DNA from: Alteromonas sp. 1_MG-2023
GTDB taxonomy: Bacteria > Pseudomonadota > Gammaproteobacteria > Enterobacterales > Alteromonadaceae
Length of the DNA: 64,000 nucleotides
Assembly (NCBI RefSeq): GCF_030547075.1
Contig: NZ_JAUOQH010000008.1
Span: 151,109-215,108, forward strand
Reading direction: 5' to 3'
The position numbers were made by a program, and so were the translations under genes. Shown piece by piece: positions 17,759 through 27,324 of this stretch (within the stretch, counting starts at the first letter, position 1; each line of letters begins with the position of its first letter). The notes under the pieces are model-generated. The model did no database searches, was not told the origin of the DNA, and was given only the letters and a program-made list of their open reading frames with translations.

Positions 17759-18036
17759 ATGCCTTTTGGTTCACGCGCTTTCTTTAGCGTGGATGTATTG
17801 TTTATTTTGAAGAGCTGAATTCGCTGAGTGTTAATTCCATAGACGCATTCGGCTCTTTTCACTTCAGGCTAGTTAATTAAGCCTATTCTCTTCATTGCCC
17901 CGCCTATATGTACGGCATGTACGGCGAGTTTTATCTCTGTTGATAACATTTCTGTATCTTAAATTGCCACAACTACTAGGTGCTAGCTACTAGGTGCTTG
18001 CGTGGGCTCTGGCTTGCACTTGTATTTCTTTTATCG

Positions 18037-18419
18037 AGACACCCATGTTTATTTAGTTTTTTTATATCACTTATGAAGAAGAACACTTATGAAGACACCC
18101 ATGTTTTCAGCTGCTTAAATTTAGATAAGTTGGCCTATAAAGCTTCACTCAAAACTGCCATCAACTTCTAACAAGACACCCATAACATTTGAATTACTAA
18201 CTGAGTAAATATTTGAGAGTGGAATGTATTGTTATGATGGGTGTCTTGTTAATAATTAACTAAGCGAACTTCACTATAGAGACACCCATGATAGAGGACT
18301 TTTTATCGTTCTATTAGAAGTTTCATCAAGACACCTTACCGAGAAACGCGATACCGAGACACCCATCGAAATAACTAAACAGGATATAAGAGCGAAAAGG
18401 TATTTTATTATGGGTGTCC
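18037..18419. repeat. Second AGACACCCAT island
   Basis: In the 885-bp gap after the SRPBCC gene, exact copies lie at 18037, 18093, 18174, 18288 and 18357 on the plus strand and at 18237 on the minus strand. There is a near copy at 18410 (ATGGGTGTCC) and a decayed one near 18329. Spacing is irregular (about 50-80 bp) and the flanks differ, unlike the 33-bp array. The 18237 copy with 18288 forms an inverted pair. I see no convincing gene in 17759-18643; the 17980-18171 reading frame runs through the repeats. Confidence 0.85.
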
Positions 18420-18643
18420 AACTAAGCGAATTTGCGCGAAATGTACAAAATCACGCCTAATTGCTAAGTTAAATACTCGGTTCTATACGTTATATTAAAA
18501 CAGTAAATAAATGATCAAACTGGTCATTGTTAAAGTACCAAGTAGGTTGGGAAATCAGCTCAACCTCAACTGGCTTGGAAAGGGACATTCAAAAAAGCAG
18601 TCATTAATGCGAGTTATTAGTGAAATGAGATTTGGGAACAGAG

Positions 18644-19804
18644 ATGCTTAAAGATAAGAATCGACTAATTGTAAGTTTAGCCTTCAATAAATTAGCCGAT
18701 TTATTAGTGTCTGCAAAAGTAACCTTGCCAGCGCTGCTCATTTCACTAGGTGCCCCTGGTTGGATGATTATGTGGTTAGTGCCGATTCGAGAATCTGGCG
18801 CATTGTTACCTCAAGCATTCGTAGGTTTATATCTGCGAAAGCGCAGCGCTAGGCACAATGTATGGCGTGTAGGTTTAGCGGTTCAAATCTCGGCTGTATG
18901 CAGCATGTTATTTGCAGCTTTGCTGTTGGATGGTATCACTGCCGGCGCCGTGATTTTGGCTGCACTTATACTACTAAGCATAGGGCGTTCCGCGAGTTCT
19001 TTAACTGTTAAAGATATCGAAGCGAATGTTAGTCCGAAGGGCGAGCGGGGAAGGTTAGTGGGGCTAGCCTCTACCGCGTCTGGTGTTATGACATTATGCG
19101 CAGCAGTACCACTCGTTTATTTTGAAGAGCAACTAGAAGACTATTCGCTTTTTATATTACTGATATGCTCTGTGCTTGCCTTTGGCGTCGCACTGTTTTC
19201 GATGTTCACGATAAAAACCTATGTTGAAACCGATGAGTTTAAAGACAAATCAGTGTTTAACTGGCGATTTGATAACACGGTATATCGTTTCATTTTTGTG
19301 AGAGGACTTTTTGTCAATACGGCACTCGTTGCGCCCTATTTCATGCTTGAAAGCTCACAGAATGCAAAATCACTGCTTCCATATTACCTTGCAGTTCAGG
19401 CGTTAGCGTCAATGCTATCTTCGTTTATATGGGGAGCAATTGCTGATAAAAGCGCTCGTTATACCCTCCAATTATCTGGGGTATTGGCACTTCTCGCGTG
19501 TGTAGGTTTGCTTAGTATGCAGCCAGACAGCTTATGGCTGTCGGCCACTTTATTTTTTATCTTGTCGATTGCTCATGCCGGTGTTCGAACCGGACGTAAA
19601 ACTTATAGTTTAGACATAAAAGATGGTCAAGAAAGAACCGAGTTGGTTGGTTTTTCAAATACTGCTATCGGCCTAATTCTTCTTGGCTTTGGCGGATTTT
19701 ACGCATTAACTTCATCACTTATCGATTTTTCCGTAGTTTATATAATGACAGCTATAGTGACTTTAGCTATTTGTACTACGCTTGTTTTACCGAAAGAAAA
19801 GTAA
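18644..19804 (+). CDS. MFS transporter of unknown substrate
   Basis: This inner-membrane protein of about 386 residues has ten to twelve hydrophobic segments. It starts near LAFNKLADLLVSAKVTLPALLISLG and carries an MFS-type cytoplasmic loop, WGAIADKSARYTLQL, between the halves. It has no family-specific motif that I recognise. A TTG at 18632 would add four residues. The ATG at 18644 has a GGGA 6-7 nt before it and is preferred. The gene lies between repeat islands and 117 bp before the GGDEF-EAL gene. Confidence 0.7.
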   Translation: MLKDKNRLIVSLAFNKLADLLVSAKVTLPALLISLGAPGWMIMWLVPIRESGALLPQAFVGLYLRKRSARHNVWRVGLAVQISAVCSMLFAALLLDGITAGAVILAALILLSIGRSASSLTVKDIEANVSPKGERGRLVGLASTASGVMTLCAAVPLVYFEEQLEDYSLFILLICSVLAFGVALFSMFTIKTYVETDEFKDKSVFNWRFDNTVYRFIFVRGLFVNTALVAPYFMLESSQNAKSLLPYYLAVQALASMLSSFIWGAIADKSARYTLQLSGVLALLACVGLLSMQPDSLWLSATLFFILSIAHAGVRTGRKTYSLDIKDGQERTELVGFSNTAIGLILLGFGGFYALTSSLIDFSVVYIMTAIVTLAICTTLVLPKEK

Positions 19805-19921
19805 AAAGTGAATGGAAAGCAACCATTGTGAGTGTTACTCCGGTTGCGTTAGCTGAACATGAAATTGGTTTTGTTCGATATGGGGTTACCTGTGTCACCG
19901 TTATTAAATTAGGTTTTAAGT

Positions 19922-22555
19922 ATGCCTTTTGAAAAGCAACAACACACAGAGTCAGCAACTTTGCCCGTAAAAGATCCGGCTGAGTTAGAGGGCTACCTAA
20001 ACGCATTTTTAGATATTTCGGAAGACCCCGTTTTTATCAAAAATAGCGAGGGTAAGCTTCTAGTTGCTAACAATGCTTTTTGTGAACTTGTAAGCCTGCC
20101 CCGTGAAAATTTAATCGGAAAAACGTTTTTAGATAACGAGTTGGCACCGCAATTGTCGATCCTCGCCAATGATGATAACGCTGTTTTACACACGGGTGAA
20201 GACAGTGTTATTGAGCATGCTTTAACAGGCCGAGGGCGAAAAAATAGCGATGTGCTAACCAAAATAAGCCGCTTCATAGACCGCAATAATCAACGTTTTA
20301 TTGTAGGCGTTATTCGTGACGTTACCAAGCGTAAACAAAATGAATTAAGAGAAAAAGCACGCAGCCAAGTGTTAGAGTTAATTACAAGTGGCGAGCTTTT
20401 GAAAACGGTACTAGAGGCAATTGTGAGTTCTGTTGAGCTCAACAATCCTGAAATGATGTGTAGCATTTTGATTCTTGATGAATCGGGTAACCATTTGCTT
20501 AGTGGAATAGGGACCAGCCTTCCCGATTTTTATACCCATGCCATTGATGGTGTGCAAATAGGTATTGGAGTGGGGTCTTGCGGTACTGCCGCTTACATCA
20601 ATGAACGAGTCATCGTTCCCGATATTGAAACCCATCCTTATTGGAAAGGTTTTAAAGAGTTAGCGGGTAGTGCAAACTTAGGTTCGTGTTGGTCAGAGCC
20701 TATTCGTTCTACTCGGGGGGATGTACTCGGCACGTTTGCAATTTATCATAGTGAGGTAAATTATCCATCGGAAGAAGATCTTTCTTTAATAGAGCAAACA
20801 GCAAGCTTGGCCAGTATTGCCATTGAAAAAAACCGTTCAGAAGAAACATTGAAACGTGCCGCTAGTGTTTTTACACACGCTAATGAAGGCATTATTATCA
20901 CTGATGCGTCCGCCACTATTATCGAAGTTAACGATACATTTTGCCGCATTACCGGTTACAGCAAGTCTGAAGTGTTAGGCAAGAACCCCAAAATCCTTCA
21001 GTCAGGGCGGCATCCCCACCAGTTCTACACCAATATGTGGGAGAAGCTGGATTCAACAGGGCATTGGAGAGGGGAAATTTGGAACTGCCGTAAGGATGGG
21101 GAAGTTTATCCGGAAATGCTGACAATCAGTGCGGTAAAAGGCACTGACGGGCGAGTCCAACATTATGTTTCTCTGTCTACAGATATTTCAGAAATCAAGC
21201 TCAACCAAGGCAAGCTAGAACGAATTGCGCACTATGACTTACTGACAAATCTTCCGAATAGAGTATTGCTTGCAAAGCGGCTTAATCAGTCAATTATGCA
21301 TAGCCAGCTGCAAGAAAGCTCGTTAGCCGTTGCGTTCATGGACTTAGATGGATTCAAGGCCATTAATGACAACTACGGGCATGATGTGGGTGACCAGTTT
21401 TTAGTTGAAGTATCAAAAAGCCTAAAGGCCAGTTTGAGAGCGGGAGATACGATTGCTCGAATTGGTGGTGATGAGTTCATCATCATTATGGATAATTTAA
21501 ATGAGTTTAGTGACTGTGAGCATGTTTTAAGTCGCCTGCTTAAAGCAGCCTCAGCCCCGTTAACTATTGCTGGTGCGGTAATGCAGGTTTCTGCGAGTAT
21601 TGGGGTGTCGGTTTATCCTCAAGATAATGTCGATGCAGACCAATTGATTAGGCATGCGGATCAGGCAATGTATGTAGCCAAGCAAGCAGGAAAAAATAGG
21701 TATCATCAATTCGATTTAGAGCAAGATAATGCAATCAATTCGAATAACAAGAGCATTGATAATGTACGCGTTGCATTGGAACGGGGTGAGTTTGTTTTAC
21801 ATTATCAACCAAAAGTAAATATGAGTACTGGGGAAGTGATTGGTGTAGAAGCGCTAATTCGCTGGGAACACCCAGAAAGCGGCTTAATTCCTCCGCTCGA
21901 CTTTTTACCTGTAATTGAAGGGCACGACGTAAGTTTAGCGTTGGGTGAATGGGTTATTGATGCTGCATTACTACAGATATCACGGTGGAAAAAACGGGGT
22001 ATACATCTAGCCGTTAGTGTGAATATTAGTGCACATCAACTGCAGCAAGAAAACTTTACCTCTAGGCTGAAATCATTGCTAGATGCCCATCCAGACGTGA
22101 ATCATAGCTACTTAGAGCTTGAAATATTAGAGACCAGTGCGCTGCAGGATACCTTTCAAATATCTTCAACAATGAATACCTGCCAAGAATTAGGGGTTAA
22201 TTTTGCAATCGATGATTTTGGAACGGGCTATTCTTCACTTACTTATTTAAAGCGATTACCGGCTTACTTAATCAAAATTGATCAAAGCTTTATTCGGGAT
22301 ATGTTAGAAGATACTGACGATTTAGCCATTGTTGAAGGCGTTGTGGGTTTGGCTAAGACATTTAAACGAGAAGTGATTGCCGAAGGTGTCGAGTCAGTTG
22401 ACCATGGTGTTGCGTTAATTCGTTTAGGTTGCGTTCTTGCTCAGGGCTACGGAATTGCGAAACCTATGCCAGCCGAGCAGGTCACTAACTGGCTGACTAC
22501 CTGGCAAGCTGACGAAGCCTGGTTGATGATGAGTGATGAGATTGAGCATAGTTGA
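19922..22555 (+). CDS. PAS-GAF-PAS-GGDEF-EAL c-di-GMP enzyme
   Basis: This 877-residue protein has no membrane segment, so it is a soluble c-di-GMP synthase/phosphodiesterase candidate. In order: PAS near 25-140 (FLDISEDPVFIKNSEGKLL), GAF near 150-300 (GVQIGIGVGSCGTAAY), PAS near 310-430 (FTHANEGIIITDASATIIEV), GGDEF near 440-600 with intact RIGGDEF at about 513-518, and EAL near 615-870. The EAL domain keeps VEALIRWEHP (Glu near 643), NISAHQL, EILETS and DDFGTGYSSL, so both sites look functional. An AGACACCCAT copy lies 10 bp after its stop. Confidence 0.93.
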   Translation: MPFEKQQHTESATLPVKDPAELEGYLNAFLDISEDPVFIKNSEGKLLVANNAFCELVSLPRENLIGKTFLDNELAPQLSILANDDNAVLHTGEDSVIEHALTGRGRKNSDVLTKISRFIDRNNQRFIVGVIRDVTKRKQNELREKARSQVLELITSGELLKTVLEAIVSSVELNNPEMMCSILILDESGNHLLSGIGTSLPDFYTHAIDGVQIGIGVGSCGTAAYINERVIVPDIETHPYWKGFKELAGSANLGSCWSEPIRSTRGDVLGTFAIYHSEVNYPSEEDLSLIEQTASLASIAIEKNRSEETLKRAASVFTHANEGIIITDASATIIEVNDTFCRITGYSKSEVLGKNPKILQSGRHPHQFYTNMWEKLDSTGHWRGEIWNCRKDGEVYPEMLTISAVKGTDGRVQHYVSLSTDISEIKLNQGKLERIAHYDLLTNLPNRVLLAKRLNQSIMHSQLQESSLAVAFMDLDGFKAINDNYGHDVGDQFLVEVSKSLKASLRAGDTIARIGGDEFIIIMDNLNEFSDCEHVLSRLLKAASAPLTIAGAVMQVSASIGVSVYPQDNVDADQLIRHADQAMYVAKQAGKNRYHQFDLEQDNAINSNNKSIDNVRVALERGEFVLHYQPKVNMSTGEVIGVEALIRWEHPESGLIPPLDFLPVIEGHDVSLALGEWVIDAALLQISRWKKRGIHLAVSVNISAHQLQQENFTSRLKSLLDAHPDVNHSYLELEILETSALQDTFQISSTMNTCQELGVNFAIDDFGTGYSSLTYLKRLPAYLIKIDQSFIRDMLEDTDDLAIVEGVVGLAKTFKREVIAEGVESVDHGVALIRLGCVLAQGYGIAKPMPAEQVTNWLTTWQADEAWLMMSDEIEHS

Positions 22556-22565
22556 GGCGTTATCG

Positions 22566-22830
22566 AGACACCCATGTTAATGAGCATGATAATGAAGACA
22601 CCCATATTATTGAATTTGAATTCAGTTTTTTCGGGGAATGCTGGGACATCCATATTAGTAAACTAGCGAAAAACAACGGAACTATTGATTAATAGAATGA
22701 TTAATATAAAGACACCCACCCCTAGCTAACAATTTATAAGGCTTTAACCTCACGAATTAAGGTGGATGTCCTATTACCTACTTTTATCTTTCAAAGCCCT
22801 ACAGTACCAGGATATTTACAATGGATGTCC
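22566..22830. repeat. Third AGACACCCAT island, downstream of the Y1 transposase gene
   Basis: Exact copies lie at 22566 and 22596 (30 bp apart). Near copies are at 22644 (GGACATCCAT), 22710 (AGACACCCAC), 22762 (GTGGATGTCC) and 22821 (ATGGATGTCC). The first are on the plus strand and the last two are inverted. Copies decay towards the right. The rest of 22556-23088 shows no gene. Confidence 0.8.
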
Positions 22831-23088
22831 TATTAAACGTTTAACTGCTTCAACTTTAGTCGAAAGTTGACTTAAAAGGCTATCACACGGCTTATTAGTA
22901 GCCTCATCAAAGCCAAACCGTCAAATACACCCACTTCATTATTTTCCATTTCATACAAATAATGAGATAGGAATATTAATCTGCGTAACTAGATATTAAG
23001 CCAATAAGGAACGAGGAGTAATGAAGTAGACGTGAGATGTTTTGTGAGAGTATAGCCAAGAAGAGTTCAAAGCTAGAGTATTAGCAGA

Positions 23089-24072
23089 TTAGCCTAAAAG
23101 CTTTGCATTCTTTATTCCTCTAGCGCGTTTATGGTTGGTATTGTGTTTAAAACTATTCATGGTTGCTTCGCAGCCTGCAGCGCTGGTAAATAGCTCTTCA
23201 AATTTAGTTGTAAGCTGGTGCCAAGCAGCGTTATTCATTCCTATTCGAGATAAAATTGGAGCGCAGGCTGTTTCAATATATCCAGGTTTGTCGTCACGTA
23301 TGCTCCTACCTGTTGTATCTACTAGTTCAAGGTAGTCAATCAAATCAAAGGGTAATCCTTTCTTATCAATAGTTTTGCTGTTGTGTGCAAAGTGAAGTAA
23401 GGCTGCAGGTTGTTGGTTTAGTTTTAGTGAGCTTAAACGGCAGTATATGCTCGTATGTTTTGAATGTTCCGGTGTATTGGCAATTTTCGCTCTAATTGGG
23501 TTTAAATCGACATATGCCATACATGAAATCAGGGCATTCTCATTCAATAACGCTTGAGATTTAAATCGGCCTTCCCAAAACCGTCCGGTACACTCATCTT
23601 CTTTATTTGCAGCTCGCGCTATATATTCATTAAGGCTGCGCATAAACCAACTGATATCAAACAAGCGTCGGCGGTAAATTGTAGCCGTATCATTAACCGC
23701 TTGAGCTTCAGATTCTGATAGCTGCTCCCCTTTTAGGTACTTCTGCGTTAAAAGAGTACCTTTATGGATTTGGTGCCATTGGGTAAGCACTTTTTTCACA
23801 TTCCAAGCATTAGCCTTTTTCTTGTCTACATGTAACACCACATGCACATGATTACTCATTACCGCGTAAGCACAAATATCGATTGAAAACACCTTGGCTA
23901 AATTGAGTAAGCGCCGCTCAACCCATCCCCTTCGATGCTCATAGCTTTTACCGGAATGCTGATCGACTCCACAAAGGTAACACTGCCTTACGCAGCGTGA
24001 AATACAGTGATAGTAGGGGGTATCAGCAAGGCTGATTTGGCTACTTCTTGATTGCGGCACATTAAAATCCAT
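23089..24072 (-). mobile_element. REP-associated-type tyrosine (Y1/IS200-like) transposase gene
   Basis: The 327-residue protein belongs to the Y1-transposase superfamily, single-strand HUH endonucleases. It opens with ISLADTPYYHCISRCV. The HUH motif is MSNHVHVVLHVD (residues near 105), and a later MAYVDLNPIRAKI carries the likely nucleophilic Tyr. Length and the opening pattern fit the RAYT group rather than compact IS200 (about 150 residues). No insertion-sequence ends or target duplications are evident, so it looks like a resident single gene. It is bracketed by AGACACCCAT copies: two exact copies at 24163 and 24179, 90-110 bp upstream of the start, and the 22566-22830 island downstream. 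I see no truncation. Confidence 0.85.
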
Positions 24073-24162
24073 TAAATGACGGAGCGAATATGCTAGCAGT
24101 CAATGGAAGTAGATAAACCTGTATTTTAGGCTTGATTTAGGCACCTACTGGCTGGTTTTGCT

Positions 24163-24188
24163 ATGGGTGTCTAGTGCTATGGGTGTCT
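24163..24188 (-). repeat. Two AGACACCCAT copies upstream of the transposase
   Basis: Exact copies (reading ATGGGTGTCT on the plus strand) occupy 24163-24172 and 24179-24188, 16 bp apart. Both are followed by AG, between the transposase start and the end of liuE. Confidence 0.85.
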
Positions 24189-24244
24189 AGTTAAACCCGC
24201 AAATAGACCCGCTAACAAATCAAACCGACAGTTTTTAAAGCCAG

Positions 24245-25288
24245 TCATTTACTATTAGCGAGCAATGCATTGGCCACCTTAGATACGGGCTGCCTGTCTA
24301 ATACATTGGAAATAAACTTAGTGGCTAATAATAGCTTATCCATACTTATACCAGTCTCAATACCAAGTCCGTTTAGCATGTATAAAACATCTTCTGAGGC
24401 CACATTTCCGCTCGCACCTTTTGCATAGGGGCAGCCGCCCAAGCCAGCTACAGCACTGTCTATAGTCGCTACGCCATAATGTAGAGCAGTATAAATATTT
24501 ACCAATGCTTGACCGTACGTGTCATGAAAATGAACAGCTAAGTCTGTTACTGGAACGTCAAGACAAACATCATCTAGTAGCCGCTTCGTTGCATCTGGCG
24601 TTCCCGCTCCGATAGTATCGCCCAGTGAAATTTCATAACAGCCCATTTCAAGTAAGGTTTTCGCAACAAAAGTGACAGACTTGCTGTCTATTTTGCCTTC
24701 ATACGGACAACCCATTACACAAGATACATAGCCTCTAACTGGGATGTTCTGCAACTTAGCCGCCGCAATCACGGGTTCGAATCTCTTCAAGCTCTTATTT
24801 ATAGAGCAGTTAATGTTTTTTTGTGAAAAAGACTCAGACGCTGATCCAAAGATAGCGACCTCATCGACTTTCGAAGCTATTGCATTTTCAAAGCCTTTGA
24901 TATTTGGGGTTAGCGCCGAATAGATAACGTCTTTTGCGCGGTTTATCCCCATGAATACCTCATCAGAATTCGCCATCTGGGGTACCCATTTGGGAGAGAC
25001 AAAGGCGCCAGCTTCAATGCGTTTTAACCCACATTCTGAAAGTAAATTGATGAGGGATATCTTGTCTTTAGCGGTAAGAATAGCCTTTTCGTTTTGCAAT
25101 CCATCTCGTGCACCAACTTCCACAATACTCACTTTTGATGGAAAGTGAGTTGAAGACTTATTTGCGGTGTTTTTCTCCGTGTCCATTTTGGGCGAACTCG
25201 TGGTGGGTGTCTCTATAGGAGTCGAGACAGCAGTTTGCACAGAAGAGTTGGTTGCGATGGGTGTCTTAATAACATTCTTCACTATCAT
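24245..25288 (-). CDS. liuE: Hydroxymethylglutaryl-CoA lyase with repeat-bearing N-terminal extension
   Basis: The enzyme splits HMG-CoA into acetoacetate and acetyl-CoA, the last step of leucine degradation. The catalytic TIM barrel begins at VSIVEVGARDGLQNEK (near 53). It includes SVCMGC-type YVSCVMGCPYEG, DTIGAGTP and GGCPYAKGASGNVASED with the catalytic Cys. Homologues normally start just before the VEVG strand; here about 50 extra residues precede it, rich in Thr, Ser and Pro. Two copies of the dispersed word lie in the extension (25257 exact, 25203 one mismatch), giving IKTPIAT and PIETPTT. The ATG overlaps the liuD stop as ATGA, which supports this start. An internal Met at residue 35 is the alternative. 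Confidence 0.92.
   Translation of the reverse strand: MIVKNVIKTPIATNSSVQTAVSTPIETPTTSSPKMDTEKNTANKSSTHFPSKVSIVEVGARDGLQNEKAILTAKDKISLINLLSECGLKRIEAGAFVSPKWVPQMANSDEVFMGINRAKDVIYSALTPNIKGFENAIASKVDEVAIFGSASESFSQKNINCSINKSLKRFEPVIAAAKLQNIPVRGYVSCVMGCPYEGKIDSKSVTFVAKTLLEMGCYEISLGDTIGAGTPDATKRLLDDVCLDVPVTDLAVHFHDTYGQALVNIYTALHYGVATIDSAVAGLGGCPYAKGASGNVASEDVLYMLNGLGIETGISMDKLLLATKFISNVLDRQPVSKVANALLANSK
25203..25266 (-). repeat. Two AGACACCCAT-type copies in the liuE extension
   Basis: An exact copy lies at 25257-25266 and a one-mismatch copy (GTGGGTGTCT on plus) at 25203-25212. They are 54 bp apart, hence in the same reading frame, and encode Thr-Pro-Ile and Thr-Pro-Thr. Confidence 0.8.
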
Positions 25289-27324
25289 TCACCTTTCGAG
25301 TCAGCATCGAAATCAATTAGCACTGATCCGCCATCCACTAACTCACCAGGTTGATAAAAATAGCCACGTACCATGCCGTCACAAGGCGCAGCAATGCTGT
25401 GCTCCATTTTCATAGCTTCCATGATAAGTAACGGCGCATCTTTTTTAACGCTAACACCAACCTCTACCAAATGAGCCACCACGGTACCATTCATAGGCGC
25501 ATCTAAACTAGCTCCCGTATGGTTGTCATCGTCATCTCCAATATCAGGTGCGACGACCTTAAAATGACAATGCGAGTCTTGACCAAATAAGCCAAATTTT
25601 CCATCATTTTGCGAGAAATGGTAGCTTCGCCTTACACCGTCTACAAAGGTAATTAACTTATCAGCTTCAAGGTGGCCTGCTACTTCAATACTGTCACTTC
25701 CTGTAAGCACCTTCAGTGCAATACCTTTTTGTTTCCGTGTATCACCTGATGCGTCCTTGTGGATTAATCTAAGCGCGTGGGCCTTATCATTCACCAAAAC
25801 AGTGAGGGATTCTTGATATTCCATGTTAGGACGCCATGCGGCAATAACTCCCCAAGGTGAGGGCAGTAAAGATTGCTTCTCTATGCACTGATTGCGTGAA
25901 AGTACAGTAAGTAATGCTATCGCAGGAAGCTCAGCAGTAACTGATTTACTCTGTTTGTTGAACAAACTGTCAGCATGTTTATCAATAAAGGTTGTAGTTA
26001 GTTCAGCGTTGCCGAAAGGCTCACTTGAAGCCACGTCGATGAGGAAGTCAATATTAGTTGTCACGCCATCAATATGATATTGCTTTAATGCGCTAACTAA
26101 TTGCTTTAAAGCAGCTTCTCTGTTCTCACCCCATACCACCAGTTTAGAAATCATAGGGTCATAATACACGCTGATTTCGTCACCTTGCTGCACGCCAGTA
26201 TCAATACGTACTTTGCTCGCTGAACCTTGGGCCGATAACATGGGTGTCTTGATAAGCGAGAGCGTGCCGCTGGCGGGCAGAAAATCATTATTGGGATCTT
26301 CGGCGTAAATGCGGGCTTCGAATGCGTGTCCCGTTAACGTTAATTCTGACTGGTTCTTGGGCAGAGGTTTACCTTCTGCTACATCAAGCTGCCAGCGAAC
26401 TAAGTCTTCACCGGTGATCATTTCGGTAACAGGGTGCTCAACTTGCAAACGAGTATTCATTTCCATGAAATAGAACGAGCCGTCTTCGTCATACAAGAAC
26501 TCAACGGTTCCTGCACCTACATAATTAATCGCTTTAGCTGCTTGCAGAGCAGCTCCACCCATTTGCTGTCGAATATTGGCAGGAAAATTAGGCGCAGGTG
26601 CTTCTTCTATCACCTTTTGGTGACGGCGCTGCACTGAGCAATCTCGCTCAAATAGGTATACCCCGTTACCATGGGTGTCACAGAAAACTTGTATCTCAAC
26701 ATGGCGAGGGCGAGTGAGGTACTTTTCAACCAGCATATGTTCATCGCCAAAGCTTGCCATCGACTCTCTTTTAGCTGCACTTAGCGCGGCCGAAAACTCA
26801 CTTTCTTTCCACACTTGGCGCATGCCTTTACCACCGCCGCCGGCAGCAGCTTTAAGTAATACAGGATACCCCATGGCATCGCTGGCTTGCTTTAAGGTGG
26901 CCTCATCTTGATCATCGCCATGATAGCCAGGTACTAAAGGTACGCCAGCGGCTTCCATAATTTTCTTAGCCGCAGATTTAGACCCCATGGCTTCTATGGC
27001 AGACGCTGGAGGGCCTACAAATATAATATCGTGCGCGGTACACGCTTTAGCAAATTCGGCATTTTCAGATAAAAAACCATAGCCCGGATGAATAGCATCT
27101 ACGCCAAGCTTTTTGGCATATTCAATAATTGCAGTACCGCGCAAATAGCTGTCTTTTGATGGCGCAGGGCCTAAGTGAACCGCTTCATCGGCTTGTAAAA
27201 CATGCAAGGCTTTTGCGTCGGCGTCTGAATAAACTGCCACTGTTTGAATGCCCATGGCTTTAGCTGTGCGCATTACACGGCACGCAATTTCACCTCGGTT
27301 AGCAATCAGTAATTTTTTAATCAT
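25285..27324 (-). CDS. liuD: Methylcrotonyl-CoA carboxylase, biotin-containing alpha subunit
   Basis: This subunit carries biotin carboxylase and biotin carrier domains and makes 3-methylglutaconyl-CoA with LiuB. Domains in order are biotin carboxylase N-terminal (KKLLIANRGEIACRVMRTA), ATP-grasp (KAAAGGGGKGMR, EMNTRLQVEHPVTE), the C-terminal lid, a middle domain, and a biotinyl domain with EAMKMEHSI at the end. The ATG at 27322-27324 has AGGAG 9 nt upstream and overlaps the liuC stop as ATGA, so I prefer it to the ATG at 27342. An exact AGACACCCAT lies at 26240, read as LIKTPMLSAQG in a loop after the lid domain. Length is normal. Confidence 0.95.
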   Translation of the reverse strand: MIKKLLIANRGEIACRVMRTAKAMGIQTVAVYSDADAKALHVLQADEAVHLGPAPSKDSYLRGTAIIEYAKKLGVDAIHPGYGFLSENAEFAKACTAHDIIFVGPPASAIEAMGSKSAAKKIMEAAGVPLVPGYHGDDQDEATLKQASDAMGYPVLLKAAAGGGGKGMRQVWKESEFSAALSAAKRESMASFGDEHMLVEKYLTRPRHVEIQVFCDTHGNGVYLFERDCSVQRRHQKVIEEAPAPNFPANIRQQMGGAALQAAKAINYVGAGTVEFLYDEDGSFYFMEMNTRLQVEHPVTEMITGEDLVRWQLDVAEGKPLPKNQSELTLTGHAFEARIYAEDPNNDFLPASGTLSLIKTPMLSAQGSASKVRIDTGVQQGDEISVYYDPMISKLVVWGENREAALKQLVSALKQYHIDGVTTNIDFLIDVASSEPFGNAELTTTFIDKHADSLFNKQSKSVTAELPAIALLTVLSRNQCIEKQSLLPSPWGVIAAWRPNMEYQESLTVLVNDKAHALRLIHKDASGDTRKQKGIALKVLTGSDSIEVAGHLEADKLITFVDGVRRSYHFSQNDGKFGLFGQDSHCHFKVVAPDIGDDDDNHTGASLDAPMNGTVVAHLVEVGVSVKKDAPLLIMEAMKMEHSIAAPCDGMVRGYFYQPGELVDGGSVLIDFDADSKGE
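26240..26249 (-). repeat. AGACACCCAT copy inside liuD
   Basis: The exact 10-mer on the coding strand is preceded by TTATCA, matching the extended consensus. It is read Lys-Thr-Pro-Met in the segment after FLPASGTLSL. Confidence 0.8.

Noticed and set aside
17980..18171. Small reading frame of 63 codons
   Set aside because: It runs through repeat copies, lacks a ribosome site and resembles no protein I know.
23089..24072. A complete insertion sequence
   Set aside because: No terminal hairpins or target duplication are evident around the gene, and the protein length fits the resident RAYT type rather than IS200/IS605.
26671..26680. ATGGGTGTCA in liuD
   Set aside because: It encodes the conserved CDTHGN segment of biotin carboxylases and lacks the extended flanks, so I do not count it as a copy.
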